31,541 nt of DNA from positions 1-31,541 of the IMG/VR virus record IMGVR_UViG_3300044712_000119; one strand, 5' to 3'. The notes beneath the pieces are model-generated. The model did no database searches and was not told where the DNA came from. It saw only the letters and a list, made by a program, of their open reading frames with translations. Below are positions 23,410 through 29,224 of this stretch, piece by piece. The translations under genes and the position numbers were made by a program. Position 1 is the stretch's first letter. Every line of letters begins with the position of its first letter. Source of the DNA: a virus.

Positions 23410-23649
23410 ATGGACTTGGAGCAACTGGCAAAGACTATGCGAGAGCGAGCTTTGCTGATAGAAGGCGATGACAGCCTTAGCGAGACACTAGCCGTTGATG
23501 CAATCAAGGTTGCAAAGGCAAAAGAGCAGAAACGCAAGCAGGTTGAGAATTTTCGCAAGCTCTACTTCAACGCTGGTCGTTGGGTTGGTGGAGCAAGAGA
23601 TCAGACTGCAAGAGAAGCGTTTGTGACAATGAAAGAAAGGGAGCAATGA
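23410..23649 (+). CDS. Hypothetical protein
   Basis: A 79-residue helical protein (MDLEQLAKTMRERALLIEGDDS … KAKEQKRKQVENFRKLYFNAGRWVGG) with AAAGGGAAA upstream. Basic central helix. Not recognised. Its stop overlaps the next ATG (ATGA). Confidence 0.68.
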   Translation: MDLEQLAKTMRERALLIEGDDSLSETLAVDAIKVAKAKEQKRKQVENFRKLYFNAGRWVGGARDQTAREAFVTMKEREQ

Positions 23650-23825
23650 AAAGGGTAATAGAGCACTATCGGGAGCAAGGCAGACAGGAAATGCTGATAA
23701 AGGTTATTGGCAAGCTTGAGGACTTGTATAACCAATACTATGCAGAGGGCGATGTGACAGCCTGTGACTTTACGGTTGACATGGTTGCATACTTGCAGGA
23801 TGACTTTGAGGGGGGGAGTAAATGA
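23646..23825 (+). CDS. Hypothetical protein
   Basis: A 59-residue protein; ATG 23646 chosen for the ATGA overlap and AAGGGAGCA just before. MKRVIEHYREQGRQEMLIKVIGKLEDLYNQYY is helical, followed by an acidic half. Not recognised. Overlaps the methyltransferase start by ATGA. Confidence 0.62.
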   Translation: MKRVIEHYREQGRQEMLIKVIGKLEDLYNQYYAEGDVTACDFTVDMVAYLQDDFEGGSK

Positions 23826-24967
23826 ATCTGTCAGCAGAGGTAATCGTTGGAGACAACCGAGAGACACTAAAAGCACTACCCGACCAGAGCGTGCAGACCG
23901 TAGTTACCTCACCGCCTTATTGGGGCTTGAGGGATTATGGAACAAAGTCATGGACTGGTGGAGATGAGTCATGTGAGCACATTCAAGACGATAGCAAGAC
24001 TAAGAAGTTTGGTAACGATGAGTTCAACAAGAATCGGCCAAGTCGAGAAGCCACAAAGGTCAAGGGTTATTACTACGAGAATGTTTGCGGTCTGTGTGGA
24101 GCAACTGAAGAGGATTATCAGATTGGTCTTGAGCAAACTCCTGATGAGTTTATTGAGCAGCTTTGCTTGGTCTTTGATGAGGTGTGGAGAGTGCTAAAGG
24201 ATGACGGCACAATCTGGGTAAACCTCGGAGACAGCTACTCAGCGATGAGGGACAGCAAGGCTAATCCTGACAGCCTGAGAACTGGTGAGGGCACAAAGGT
24301 CGGCTCGGCCGCTAACCGCAATCCTGAGAACTTGCGCAAGGCTGGACTAAAGCACAAAGACCTTGTTGGCATCCCTTGGCGATTTGCCTTTGCTATGCAA
24401 GCTAGGGGTTGGTATCTTCGCTCAGACATTATCTGGCACAAGCCAAACCCTATGCCTGAGAGCGTTCAGGATAGACCTACCAAGTCTCACGAATACATCT
24501 TCCTGATGACTAAGAATCCTCGCTACTACTACGACCACAAGGCAATCCTTGAGCCAGTCTCAGAAATAAGCCTCAAGCGTTCAGAGTATGGCTTTGACTC
24601 TGACAGACCATCAACCAAAAACAACAGCATGGGCGGTGGGGGAATCCATGTTGAGCAAATGGGCACTCGGTTTGTAAACCCAGAAGGTCGCAACAAGCGA
24701 ACAGTTTGGACTGTGACAACCAAGGGCTACAAGGAAGCTCACTTTGCAACTTACCCACCAGAGCTAGTCACGCCTTGCATCCTTGCAGGTAGCAAAGAGG
24801 GTGACATTGTGCTCGACCCATTCAGCGGATCTGGCACAACAGGTGAGGTCGCTTTGCAAAAGGGTAGAAACTACATCGGGCTTGAACTCAACCCTGAATA
24901 CGCTGCTCTATCCGAGAAGCGTCTGACCGAAGCTGTCGGAATGTTTGGCGATGTCATCATCCGATAG
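23822..24967 (+). CDS. DNA amino-methyltransferase, beta class
   Basis: A 381-residue methyltransferase with the catalytic motif IV first, TSPPYWGLRDYG (29-40), and the AdoMet-binding motif I last, LDPFSGSGTTGEVALQKGRNYIGLELNPEY (from 331), the beta-class order. SPPY is typical of N4-cytosine enzymes but also occurs in N6-adenine enzymes. A C51-x-H53 … C89-x2-C92 insert (CEH, CGLC) looks zinc-binding. No cognate restriction gene is nearby, so an orphan, anti-restriction or regulatory role is likely. It ends the recombination operon; target sequence cannot be predicted. Confidence 0.92.
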   Translation: MNLSAEVIVGDNRETLKALPDQSVQTVVTSPPYWGLRDYGTKSWTGGDESCEHIQDDSKTKKFGNDEFNKNRPSREATKVKGYYYENVCGLCGATEEDYQIGLEQTPDEFIEQLCLVFDEVWRVLKDDGTIWVNLGDSYSAMRDSKANPDSLRTGEGTKVGSAANRNPENLRKAGLKHKDLVGIPWRFAFAMQARGWYLRSDIIWHKPNPMPESVQDRPTKSHEYIFLMTKNPRYYYDHKAILEPVSEISLKRSEYGFDSDRPSTKNNSMGGGGIHVEQMGTRFVNPEGRNKRTVWTVTTKGYKEAHFATYPPELVTPCILAGSKEGDIVLDPFSGSGTTGEVALQKGRNYIGLELNPEYAALSEKRLTEAVGMFGDVIIR

Positions 24968-24970
24968 AAT
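24965..24970 (+). promoter_or_regulatory. Putative -10 (TAGAAT) before the replication unit
   Basis: TAGAAT overlaps the methyltransferase stop codon. Transcription from here would give a leader of roughly 90 nt holding the hairpins at 24976-25056. No good -35 (TTTGGC at 24944 is too close at 15 nt). Confidence 0.35.
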
Positions 24971-24975
24971 TAGAA

Positions 24976-25056
24976 GAGGCCGCAGAGCGATGAACCCTGC
25001 GACCTCAGAACCGATAACTGGACTATCGGCAGTCATTATTCTACTGCCGAAGATAG
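24976..25056 (+). promoter_or_regulatory. Structured leader with mutually exclusive hairpins
   Basis: Hairpin A: GAGG (24976-24979) and CGCAG (24981-24985) pair with CTGCG (24997-25001) and CCTC (25003-25006). Hairpin B: CCGATA (25011-25016) with TATCGG (25024-25029). Hairpin C: CTATCGGCAGT (25023-25033) with ACTGCCG (25043-25049) and ATAG (25053-25056). B and C share 25024-25029 and cannot coexist. No T-tract follows, so this is not a plain terminator; it lies 10 nt before the initiator ATG. Confidence 0.5.
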
Positions 25057-25065
25057 GTAGTAGCA

Positions 25066-25884
25066 ATGACGCATGAACCTGCGGGTGTTTTTAGACCTCG
25101 CCTTTCTCACGATGGCAATTTCACCATCATTCCAAATGCTTGGATTCGCAATAGCGGTCTATCAGCTCAGGCAAATTATCTTCTGATTTACTTGGTTAGC
25201 CATGAGGTTGGCTACGAAATCAAGTTTGACCAGATAAGTCGAGAGACTGGACTTGGCGTAAAGGGCATTAGATCAGCAATAGCCGAGCTGAAAAAGGCTG
25301 GATGGCTTAGCACCGAGAGAACTCAAAAAAGCAATGGGCAGCTTGGGGCTTACCGATACATAATCCTTGAACCAACCACAGTTCCCCAAGGCACTATGGC
25401 TCAAAGCACTATGGCTGAAGCCACTATGGCTGAGGGAACTGACAATAAGAAGATAAATAATAAAGAAAACAAATTAGAAGAAAACAAAACTAAAGAGCTG
25501 TTTGAGGAGTTTTGGAAAGAGTATCCTCGAAAGCTTGACAAGGGTGCAGCACTCAAAGCCTTCAAGTCAGCACTCAAAGAAACTACATTTGACCAGATTC
25601 TCGCTGGAGCTATTGCCTACCGCAATGATCCTCTACGCAAACCTGAGTTCACTAAATACCCTGCGACTTGGCTAAATGCCTCAGCTTGGGAGAATGAGAT
25701 TCAACCCTCACCAGACTCAGAAGCCACTCAGAGGGCACAGCAACGCCGAGAACGGGAGTTGCAACGCTCTAACGAGTATCTAGCCGAAATACGAGCACAA
25801 GAGGCACAGGCAGCCGCTCCGAAGGTCTGTGAGCATGGCAAGAACCTAGCCCTTTGCGTTCCCTGCTCCAAATCACTAGGCTAA
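25066..25884 (+). CDS. Replication initiator / helicase-loader-like protein
   Basis: A 272-residue protein. Residues 20-100 form a winged-helix domain (NSGLSAQANYLLIYLV … FDQISRETGLGVKGIRSAIAELKKAGWL), then a linker with TMA-Q/E pentapeptide repeats (108-124) and an Asn/Lys-rich stretch (126-143). A second domain (145-210) has FWKEYPRKLDKGAALKAFK and YPATWLNASAWEN, as in phage initiators and DnaT/DnaD-like loaders. The end carries H257, C265 and C268 near CEHG (C255). It probably binds the origin inside its own gene and recruits host helicase. It starts a new unit after a structured leader. Confidence 0.85.
   Translation: MTHEPAGVFRPRLSHDGNFTIIPNAWIRNSGLSAQANYLLIYLVSHEVGYEIKFDQISRETGLGVKGIRSAIAELKKAGWLSTERTQKSNGQLGAYRYIILEPTTVPQGTMAQSTMAEATMAEGTDNKKINNKENKLEENKTKELFEEFWKEYPRKLDKGAALKAFKSALKETTFDQILAGAIAYRNDPLRKPEFTKYPATWLNASAWENEIQPSPDSEATQRAQQRRERELQRSNEYLAEIRAQEAQAAAPKVCEHGKNLALCVPCSKSLG
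25390..25495 (+). other. Candidate replication origin inside the initiator gene
   Basis: Three 15-bp direct repeats, 25390-25404, 25405-25419 and 25420-25434, share the core CACTATGGCT, with a degenerate copy before them. They are followed by an A/T-rich tract at 25441-25490 (about 80% A+T). Iterons plus an unwinding region inside the initiator gene is the lambda ori/O-gene arrangement. Confidence 0.5.
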
Positions 25885-25888
25885 TCTC

Positions 25889-26137
25889 ATGCCAGAACAA
25901 AAATGTCTGCGATGCGGAATAGGCTGGGAAGTGAACTCAGCTCGCAAAGCAAACGACTACTGCGAGAGTTGCAGAGTCAAAAGAGCAACAAAGGTCAACA
26001 GCTGCTTACCTTGGCATGGCAGGTTTGCAGCAGACCAAGTAACACCAATCCATGATGACGGTTCTGAGGTCATGCCAGGCAACAGGACTTGCGGTCACCT
26101 AGACTGCGTAAACAGAGAACACCTAGAAAGGGTATGA
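25889..26137 (+). CDS. Small zinc protein, HNH-like C-terminus
   Basis: An 82-residue protein with C6/C9 and C25/C28 (CLRC, CESC) forming a zinc ribbon, then CLPWHG and CGHLDCVNREHLE (68-80), which resembles the CxHxxCvNPxHL end of HNH nucleases and of zinc proteins common in actinophages. The catalytic histidine of a full HNH site is uncertain. Starts 4 nt after the initiator gene without a clear ribosome site, so coupling is likely. Confidence 0.75.
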   Translation: MPEQKCLRCGIGWEVNSARKANDYCESCRVKRATKVNSCLPWHGRFAADQVTPIHDDGSEVMPGNRTCGHLDCVNREHLERV

Positions 26138-26138
26138 A

Positions 26139-26417
26139 ATGGCAACCATCACTATTGAAAACGGCAAGGTCTCACGCATCATCGAAAACTATGGTTTCGA
26201 AGTAACTGAGATCCGCACCGTCAAGGGCGAGGAATACAAGTCCTACTACACCGTTTGGAACAAGGATGTAAAGGTAAGCATCGGTGACATCGTGACCGTA
26301 GAGGGTGACTACTCGGCAAAGGTTGACTCCTACACCGACAAGACCAACACCCCTCGCACTAAGATTTCAGTAAGCGTCAACAACGCTGAAGTGATGCTGG
26401 CTGACGCTCCGTTTTGA
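26139..26417 (+). CDS. OB-fold-like single-strand DNA-binding protein (tentative)
   Basis: A 92-residue beta-rich protein: TIENGKVSRIIENYGFEVTEI, then YKSYYTVWNKDVKVSIGDIVTVEGDYSAKV and TKISVSVNNAEV. The GDIVTVEGDYSAK segment followed by a terminal strand is the ending of OB-fold single-strand binding proteins. It lies in the replication unit between initiator and resolvase, where such a protein is expected. GAAAGGGT precedes the ATG. The acidic tail usual in bacterial SSB is short (MLADAPF). Confidence 0.68.
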   Translation: MATITIENGKVSRIIENYGFEVTEIRTVKGEEYKSYYTVWNKDVKVSIGDIVTVEGDYSAKVDSYTDKTNTPRTKISVSVNNAEVMLADAPF

Positions 26418-26841
26418 TTGAGCTAGAGGTTTTCGGCAACCCTGCACCGCAGGGATCTAAGACTGTCTACAACGGCAGACTTGTCGAAAGCAACGCCAAG
26501 AAACTAAAGCCTTGGCGAGCGGCGATAGCAGAAGCCGCACACAAACTGATTAGCGAAGAACATTCCCTGTTGCTAGGCCCTGTGAGGGTAGAAATAGACT
26601 TCTACCTTCCCAGGCCACCTAGCGTGAAAGCGAGTAAACGGGCGTTGCCAATAGTGCCGCCCGATGTGTAGACAAGCTGGCCAGGGCCGTCTGTGACGGG
26701 TTGAATCAAGGGCACGACACAGGCAAAGTGGGAGATGGCGTTATTTATGCCGATGACTCACAGATTGTTGAGCTGGTAGCTCGTAAGTTCTATGACGATG
26801 ACCGCCCTGCTGGAGCAAGTATCAGAATAACCGCTTTGTAA
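26414..26841 (+). pseudogene. rusA: RusA-like Holliday junction resolvase, broken by a frame change
   Basis: From TTG 26414 (TTGA overlap) the frame gives a RusA start (LEVFGNPAPQGSK … VEIDFYLPRPPS) up to VPPDV, then meets TAG at 26669-26671. The expected continuation DKLARAVCDGLNQG … YADDSQIVELVARKFYDD is present in the frame starting GAC 26671 and runs to TAA 26839-26841. The catalytic aspartates are split between the two parts. Skipping TA at 26669-26670 restores the family sequence exactly; a -1 slip would add one valine. No slippery heptamer is evident. Real mutation, recoding or a sequence error are all possible. Confidence 0.85.
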
Positions 26842-26869
26842 CAGTTTGGTAACACTCGCAAAAATGTGC

Positions 26870-26899
26870 TTGCCATGTCACCCTAATCTGCAATAACCT
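26870..26899 (+). promoter_or_regulatory. Putative early promoter
   Basis: TTGCCA (26870-26875) and TAACCT (26894-26899) are 18 nt apart, in the 86-nt gap before the tiny-gene operon, 29 nt ahead of its first ATG. It is the best -35/-10 pair I see in the window. Confidence 0.45.
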
Positions 26900-26927
26900 A
26901 TTGGTGTTCAGAAGAAAGGGAAATCAA

Positions 26928-27080
26928 ATGGACTATGTAGTATTCGATTCATCAGGAGATAACTGGTTTCAGCCACAGGTCTTTGCAACTTTGCAAGAGG
27001 CGCAAGAATTTTACAACTCGCAGCAATACCGATTTGGTCGTGCAGCAGCCGTAATGCGCAAGCTAGTTGAGGTCGCATAA
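26928..27080 (+). CDS. Hypothetical small protein
   Basis: A 50-residue protein (MDYVVFDSSGDNWFQPQVFA … RAAAVMRKLVEVA) with AGAAAGGGAAATCAA before the ATG, a strong ribosome site. Strand-then-helix pattern; no known family. First gene of the early operon; stop overlaps the next start (TAATG). Confidence 0.7.
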   Translation: MDYVVFDSSGDNWFQPQVFATLQEAQEFYNSQQYRFGRAAAVMRKLVEVA

Positions 27081-27220
27081 TGACCACTCGCACCAAAGAC
27101 GCAATCACCGTCACCGTTCTAATGCTGCTAGGTCTCGCCTTCATCGGAGACCTGCACCGCACCTTCCTAGCGTGGGCATGGCCCATCGTTACCGCTTACC
27201 TTGACTGGCTGGTGAAGTAA
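27080..27220 (+). CDS. Small membrane protein, unknown
   Basis: A 46-residue protein starting in a TAATG overlap. Two hydrophobic helices (ITVTVLMLLGLAFIG and LAWAWPIVTAYLDWLV) are joined by DLHRTF. Likely an early-expressed inner-membrane peptide. Function unknown; superinfection exclusion is one possibility but nothing in sequence shows it. Confidence 0.65.
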   Translation: MTTRTKDAITVTVLMLLGLAFIGDLHRTFLAWAWPIVTAYLDWLVK

Positions 27221-27384
27221 TGCCAGGCGAACTCAAGGATCTAACGCTTGACGAGCTGTATGCAGTCCTCAAGCACACAACACAGCACCGAGAGCAAGCT
27301 GTTCTGCTTGCAGATTCTGAAGCCGAACACAATGCGGTTTGGCTTATTCAGCAGGTGCGAACAGAACTAAGGAGCAGACTATGA
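27220..27384 (+). CDS. Hypothetical helical protein
   Basis: A 54-residue protein starting in TAATG and ending in ATGA. MPGELKDLTLDELYAVLKHTTQHREQAVLL is helical, and the rest (SEAEHNAVWLIQQVRTELRSRL) continues the helix. Not recognised. Its final codons (AAGGAGCAGACT) provide the ribosome site of the next gene. Confidence 0.66.
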   Translation: MPGELKDLTLDELYAVLKHTTQHREQAVLLADSEAEHNAVWLIQQVRTELRSRL

Positions 27385-27572
27385 AAATCAACGAGCTAAA
27401 GAGCAAGCTCGACTTCTACACCGATGCCATTTACCAGAAGGGCTATGACCTCGGATTCGAGAGCATCCTTGAGGAGCTAGAGCAGATTAGCGACTCATGG
27501 CACAACAACGGATTCACCTCACCAGCAGAGATGCTGCGACTAGAGATAAGAAAACTAAGGAGCGAAAAGTGA
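27381..27572 (+). CDS. Hypothetical helical protein
   Basis: A 63-residue protein; ATG 27381 chosen because AAGGAG lies 6 nt upstream and it overlaps the preceding stop. MKINELKSKLDFYTDAIYQKGYDLGFES contains a YxxGYxxGFE motif similar in style to IRHGRISGLKAD in the next protein. Unknown function. Confidence 0.66.
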   Translation: MKINELKSKLDFYTDAIYQKGYDLGFESILEELEQISDSWHNNGFTSPAEMLRLEIRKLRSEK

Positions 27573-27781
27573 AAATACTGAACTGGATTCAGCGACAGAT
27601 TGCCGAGCTATTGTTCGCCAACATTCTCGATGAGGATTACTGGATGGGTATTCGTCATGGCAGGATTAGCGGTCTCAAGGCTGACATCCTGTTCCTAGAG
27701 AACCTAGCCAAAGGTGAGAACAAGACCAACAACAAGGGCTTGCAGATTGCCATTGCCAAGCTGAAGGAGATGGACAAGTGA
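27569..27781 (+). CDS. Hypothetical helical protein
   Basis: A 70-residue protein; GTG 27569 chosen for AAGGAG six nt upstream and the GTGA overlap. Amphipathic start (ILNWIQRQIAELLFANIL), then MGIRHGRISGLKADILFLENLAKGE. It shares the coil-plus-G-x2-x3-G style of its neighbour, suggesting related early proteins. Unknown function. Confidence 0.66.
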   Translation: MKILNWIQRQIAELLFANILDEDYWMGIRHGRISGLKADILFLENLAKGENKTNNKGLQIAIAKLKEMDK

Positions 27782-28077
27782 TGCGTATTACCGTTTGGGA
27801 GTTGCCCAACTGCGTTCAGTGCAATCAGACCAAAAAGGAATTTGACAAGCGCGGCATCGTTTACACCACTCGCAAGCTCACCCCAAAGGCTGTTGACAAG
27901 TTCCTGAACTACGGCTTTACCTCTGCACCGATTGTCGAGACCGATGACCGCCGCTGGGCAGGATTCCGACTGGACAAGATCAAGAGCCTTGACAATCACC
28001 TGAAGTTTGAGCGGATGCGTGGAGTCAATGTGCCGCTAGAGCCTATGGTGCAGGTAGCAGATGAGGTAGAGGAATGA
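27781..28077 (+). CDS. nrdH: NrdH-like glutaredoxin
   Basis: A 98-residue thioredoxin-fold protein: strand RITVWELPNC, redox pair C11-x2-C14 (CVQC), TSAPIV with the cis-proline P50, and a C-terminal GFRLDKI helix. NrdH proteins reduce class Ib ribonucleotide reductase. No reductase gene is present, so the partner would be the host enzyme, favouring nucleotide supply for phage DNA synthesis. ATG follows a TGATG junction; a GTG three bases earlier is equally possible. Confidence 0.87.
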   Translation: MRITVWELPNCVQCNQTKKEFDKRGIVYTTRKLTPKAVDKFLNYGFTSAPIVETDDRRWAGFRLDKIKSLDNHLKFERMRGVNVPLEPMVQVADEVEE

Positions 28078-28355
28078 AGAAGCCAACAGGCATAAGTCAC
28101 AAAGAATGGGCTAAATACAAGTCTGAACTTGCACTTGCCCTCAATGTGATGAACAGGGCCCTCGATGTAATTGCAGACGCAAATTTCTTAGCTGGAGAAG
28201 AAGTCGAGCGTAACCGCATAATAAAGCTGCTAGAGCCATTAGCAAAGCATGATGAATCTTGTTATTACAAGAAGCAATTAGCTTGCTACCCAGAGGACTG
28301 CCAGGCTTCTAGCTACCAATACGCAATAGACCTAATCAAAGGAGAGCAGAAGTGA
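28074..28355 (+). CDS. Hypothetical protein, GEQK-ended paralogue 1
   Basis: A 93-residue protein (ATGA overlap). GEEVERNRIIKLLEPLAKHDESC and the end AIDLIKGEQK match by pattern GREDEQAYILDILQDPIHHN and the end SAIKGEQE of the protein at 28522. Contains four cysteines in the last third. Families with an ERxRI-LLE helix and IKGE end are frequent in actinophage early regions; function unknown. Confidence 0.7.
   Translation: MKKPTGISHKEWAKYKSELALALNVMNRALDVIADANFLAGEEVERNRIIKLLEPLAKHDESCYYKKQLACYPEDCQASSYQYAIDLIKGEQK
28338..28355 (+). repeat. KGEQK-stop/start cassette, copy 1
   Basis: AAAGGAGAGCAGAAGTGA encodes Lys-Gly-Glu-Gln-Lys-stop and at the same time provides GGAG and the GTG start of the next gene. 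Near-identical copies end at 28525 and 28785. Confidence 0.75.
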
Positions 28356-28525
28356 GCAGAGAGGAACACCTAACTGAGATGGTTCGCCTTGGACAAGAGA
28401 TTCTTCAGGAAAACGAGGGTCACGAATGGGCTGGCTTTGACTCAGGCTGGACAGACTGCACTTGCGGCAAGACTGTTGCCGACCTAAAAGAACACATCGC
28501 AGGAATCGGGGGAGAGCAGAAGTGA
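28352..28525 (+). CDS. Hypothetical small protein, GEQK-ended
   Basis: A 57-residue protein starting with GTG inside the repeated cassette and ending in GEQK. Contains CTCGKTVADLKEHIAG after a tryptophan-rich stretch (HEWAGFDSGWTDC), suggesting a small zinc or cysteine-stabilised fold. Not recognised. Overlaps both neighbours by four bases. Confidence 0.7.
   Translation: MSREEHLTEMVRLGQEILQENEGHEWAGFDSGWTDCTCGKTVADLKEHIAGIGGEQK
28508..28525 (+). repeat. KGEQK-stop/start cassette, copy 2
   Basis: GGGGGAGAGCAGAAGTGA differs from copy 1 only in its first three bases. It ends one gene and starts the next. Confidence 0.75.
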
Positions 28526-28785
28526 CTAACTATTCTCACTACATAAATCAAAACGCCATCATCACAATGACCGCTGCCGAGTTTATGTATGCCATAGATG
28601 CAGCTAAAGATTCCGTTGCTATTGACCCTGATAGTGCTGCTTACCAAGCGGGGCGAGAAGATGAGCAAGCTTACATTCTTGACATTCTGCAAGACCCGAT
28701 ACACCACAACATCGCCTCACCAGACATTCACACAAACTGTTACACCTGTGTCCTCGTAAGTGCAATCAAAGGAGAGCAAGAATGA
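28522..28785 (+). CDS. Hypothetical protein, GEQK-ended paralogue 2
   Basis: An 87-residue protein; GTG 28522 chosen for the GTGA overlap and GGAG seven nt upstream. AAYQAGREDEQAYILDILQDPIHHN and CYTCVLVSAIKGEQE parallel the 28074 protein, so the two probably arose by duplication. Function unknown. Confidence 0.7.
   Translation: MTNYSHYINQNAIITMTAAEFMYAIDAAKDSVAIDPDSAAYQAGREDEQAYILDILQDPIHHNIASPDIHTNCYTCVLVSAIKGEQE
28768..28785 (+). repeat. KGEQ(E)-stop/start cassette, copy 3
   Basis: AAAGGAGAGCAAGAATGA carries the same design with an ATG start. AATCA ahead of it is also shared with copy 1, so the identity extends into the upstream coding sequence. Confidence 0.72.
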
Positions 28786-28988
28786 GCAACTGGAATAGAG
28801 CTAACTACGCTCAAGCGATTGCCCTGCTGAAAGACGACAAGCTGGTCTGGTCACCTGACTTCGATGCAATCCGAGTGCTACTGGCCGATGTGTTCGATGA
28901 GCACCTAATTGACGGCAATTTCAGCTTTGGAACTCTAAACTATCTAGCAGAGAAACTGCTTGAGGATGAAAACGACCTGACGGTCTAA
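28782..28988 (+). CDS. Hypothetical protein
   Basis: A 68-residue acidic helical protein (ANYAQAIALLKDDKLVWSPDFDAIRVLLADVFDEHL … LNYLAEKLLEDENDLTV). ATG within cassette copy 3. Not recognised. Confidence 0.7.
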   Translation: MSNWNRANYAQAIALLKDDKLVWSPDFDAIRVLLADVFDEHLIDGNFSFGTLNYLAEKLLEDENDLTV

Positions 28989-28996
28989 GGGGAATG

Positions 28997-29224
28997 ATGC
29001 TAGAGGACTTGACTCCACCAACTGCTCCAAGAGGGTCGTGCAAAGTTGCAACTATCCTTGAAGGCTTGAGCCAGACAGACCAAGAGATTTTGACTGCTGC
29101 GATCTTTGACTCAAATAACTGGCCCATCAAGACGCTCTCAAAGGCACTTGCGGCTAAGGGCTTGCAGATAAGTGACACACCACTTACCTCGCACCGATTC
29201 AAGAGCTGTGCCTGTTTCCGCTGA
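28997..29224 (+). CDS. Small helix-turn-helix-like protein, unknown
   Basis: A 75-residue protein; ATG 28997 preferred over the adjacent ATG 28994 because AAGGGG then has a usable spacing. CKVATILEGLSQTDQEILTAAIFD and PIKTLSKALAAKGLQISDTPLTSHR read as a small helix-turn-helix, with a terminal C-x-C. Similar small proteins occur near phosphoesterase genes in actinophages. TGATG overlap with the next gene. Possibly DNA-binding. Confidence 0.7.
   Translation: MLEDLTPPTAPRGSCKVATILEGLSQTDQEILTAAIFDSNNWPIKTLSKALAAKGLQISDTPLTSHRFKSCACFR

Noticed and set aside
25108-25360. Phage repressor from the winged-helix in the initiator
   Set aside because: The domain is joined to a loader-type C-terminal domain with internal iterons, and sits in a replication unit, so replication initiation fits better.
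26660-26675. Programmed -1 frameshift in the rusA gene
   Set aside because: The sequence before the stop (GATGTGTAG) has no X-XXY-YYZ heptamer, and a -1 slip would add a residue, so I list it as broken instead.
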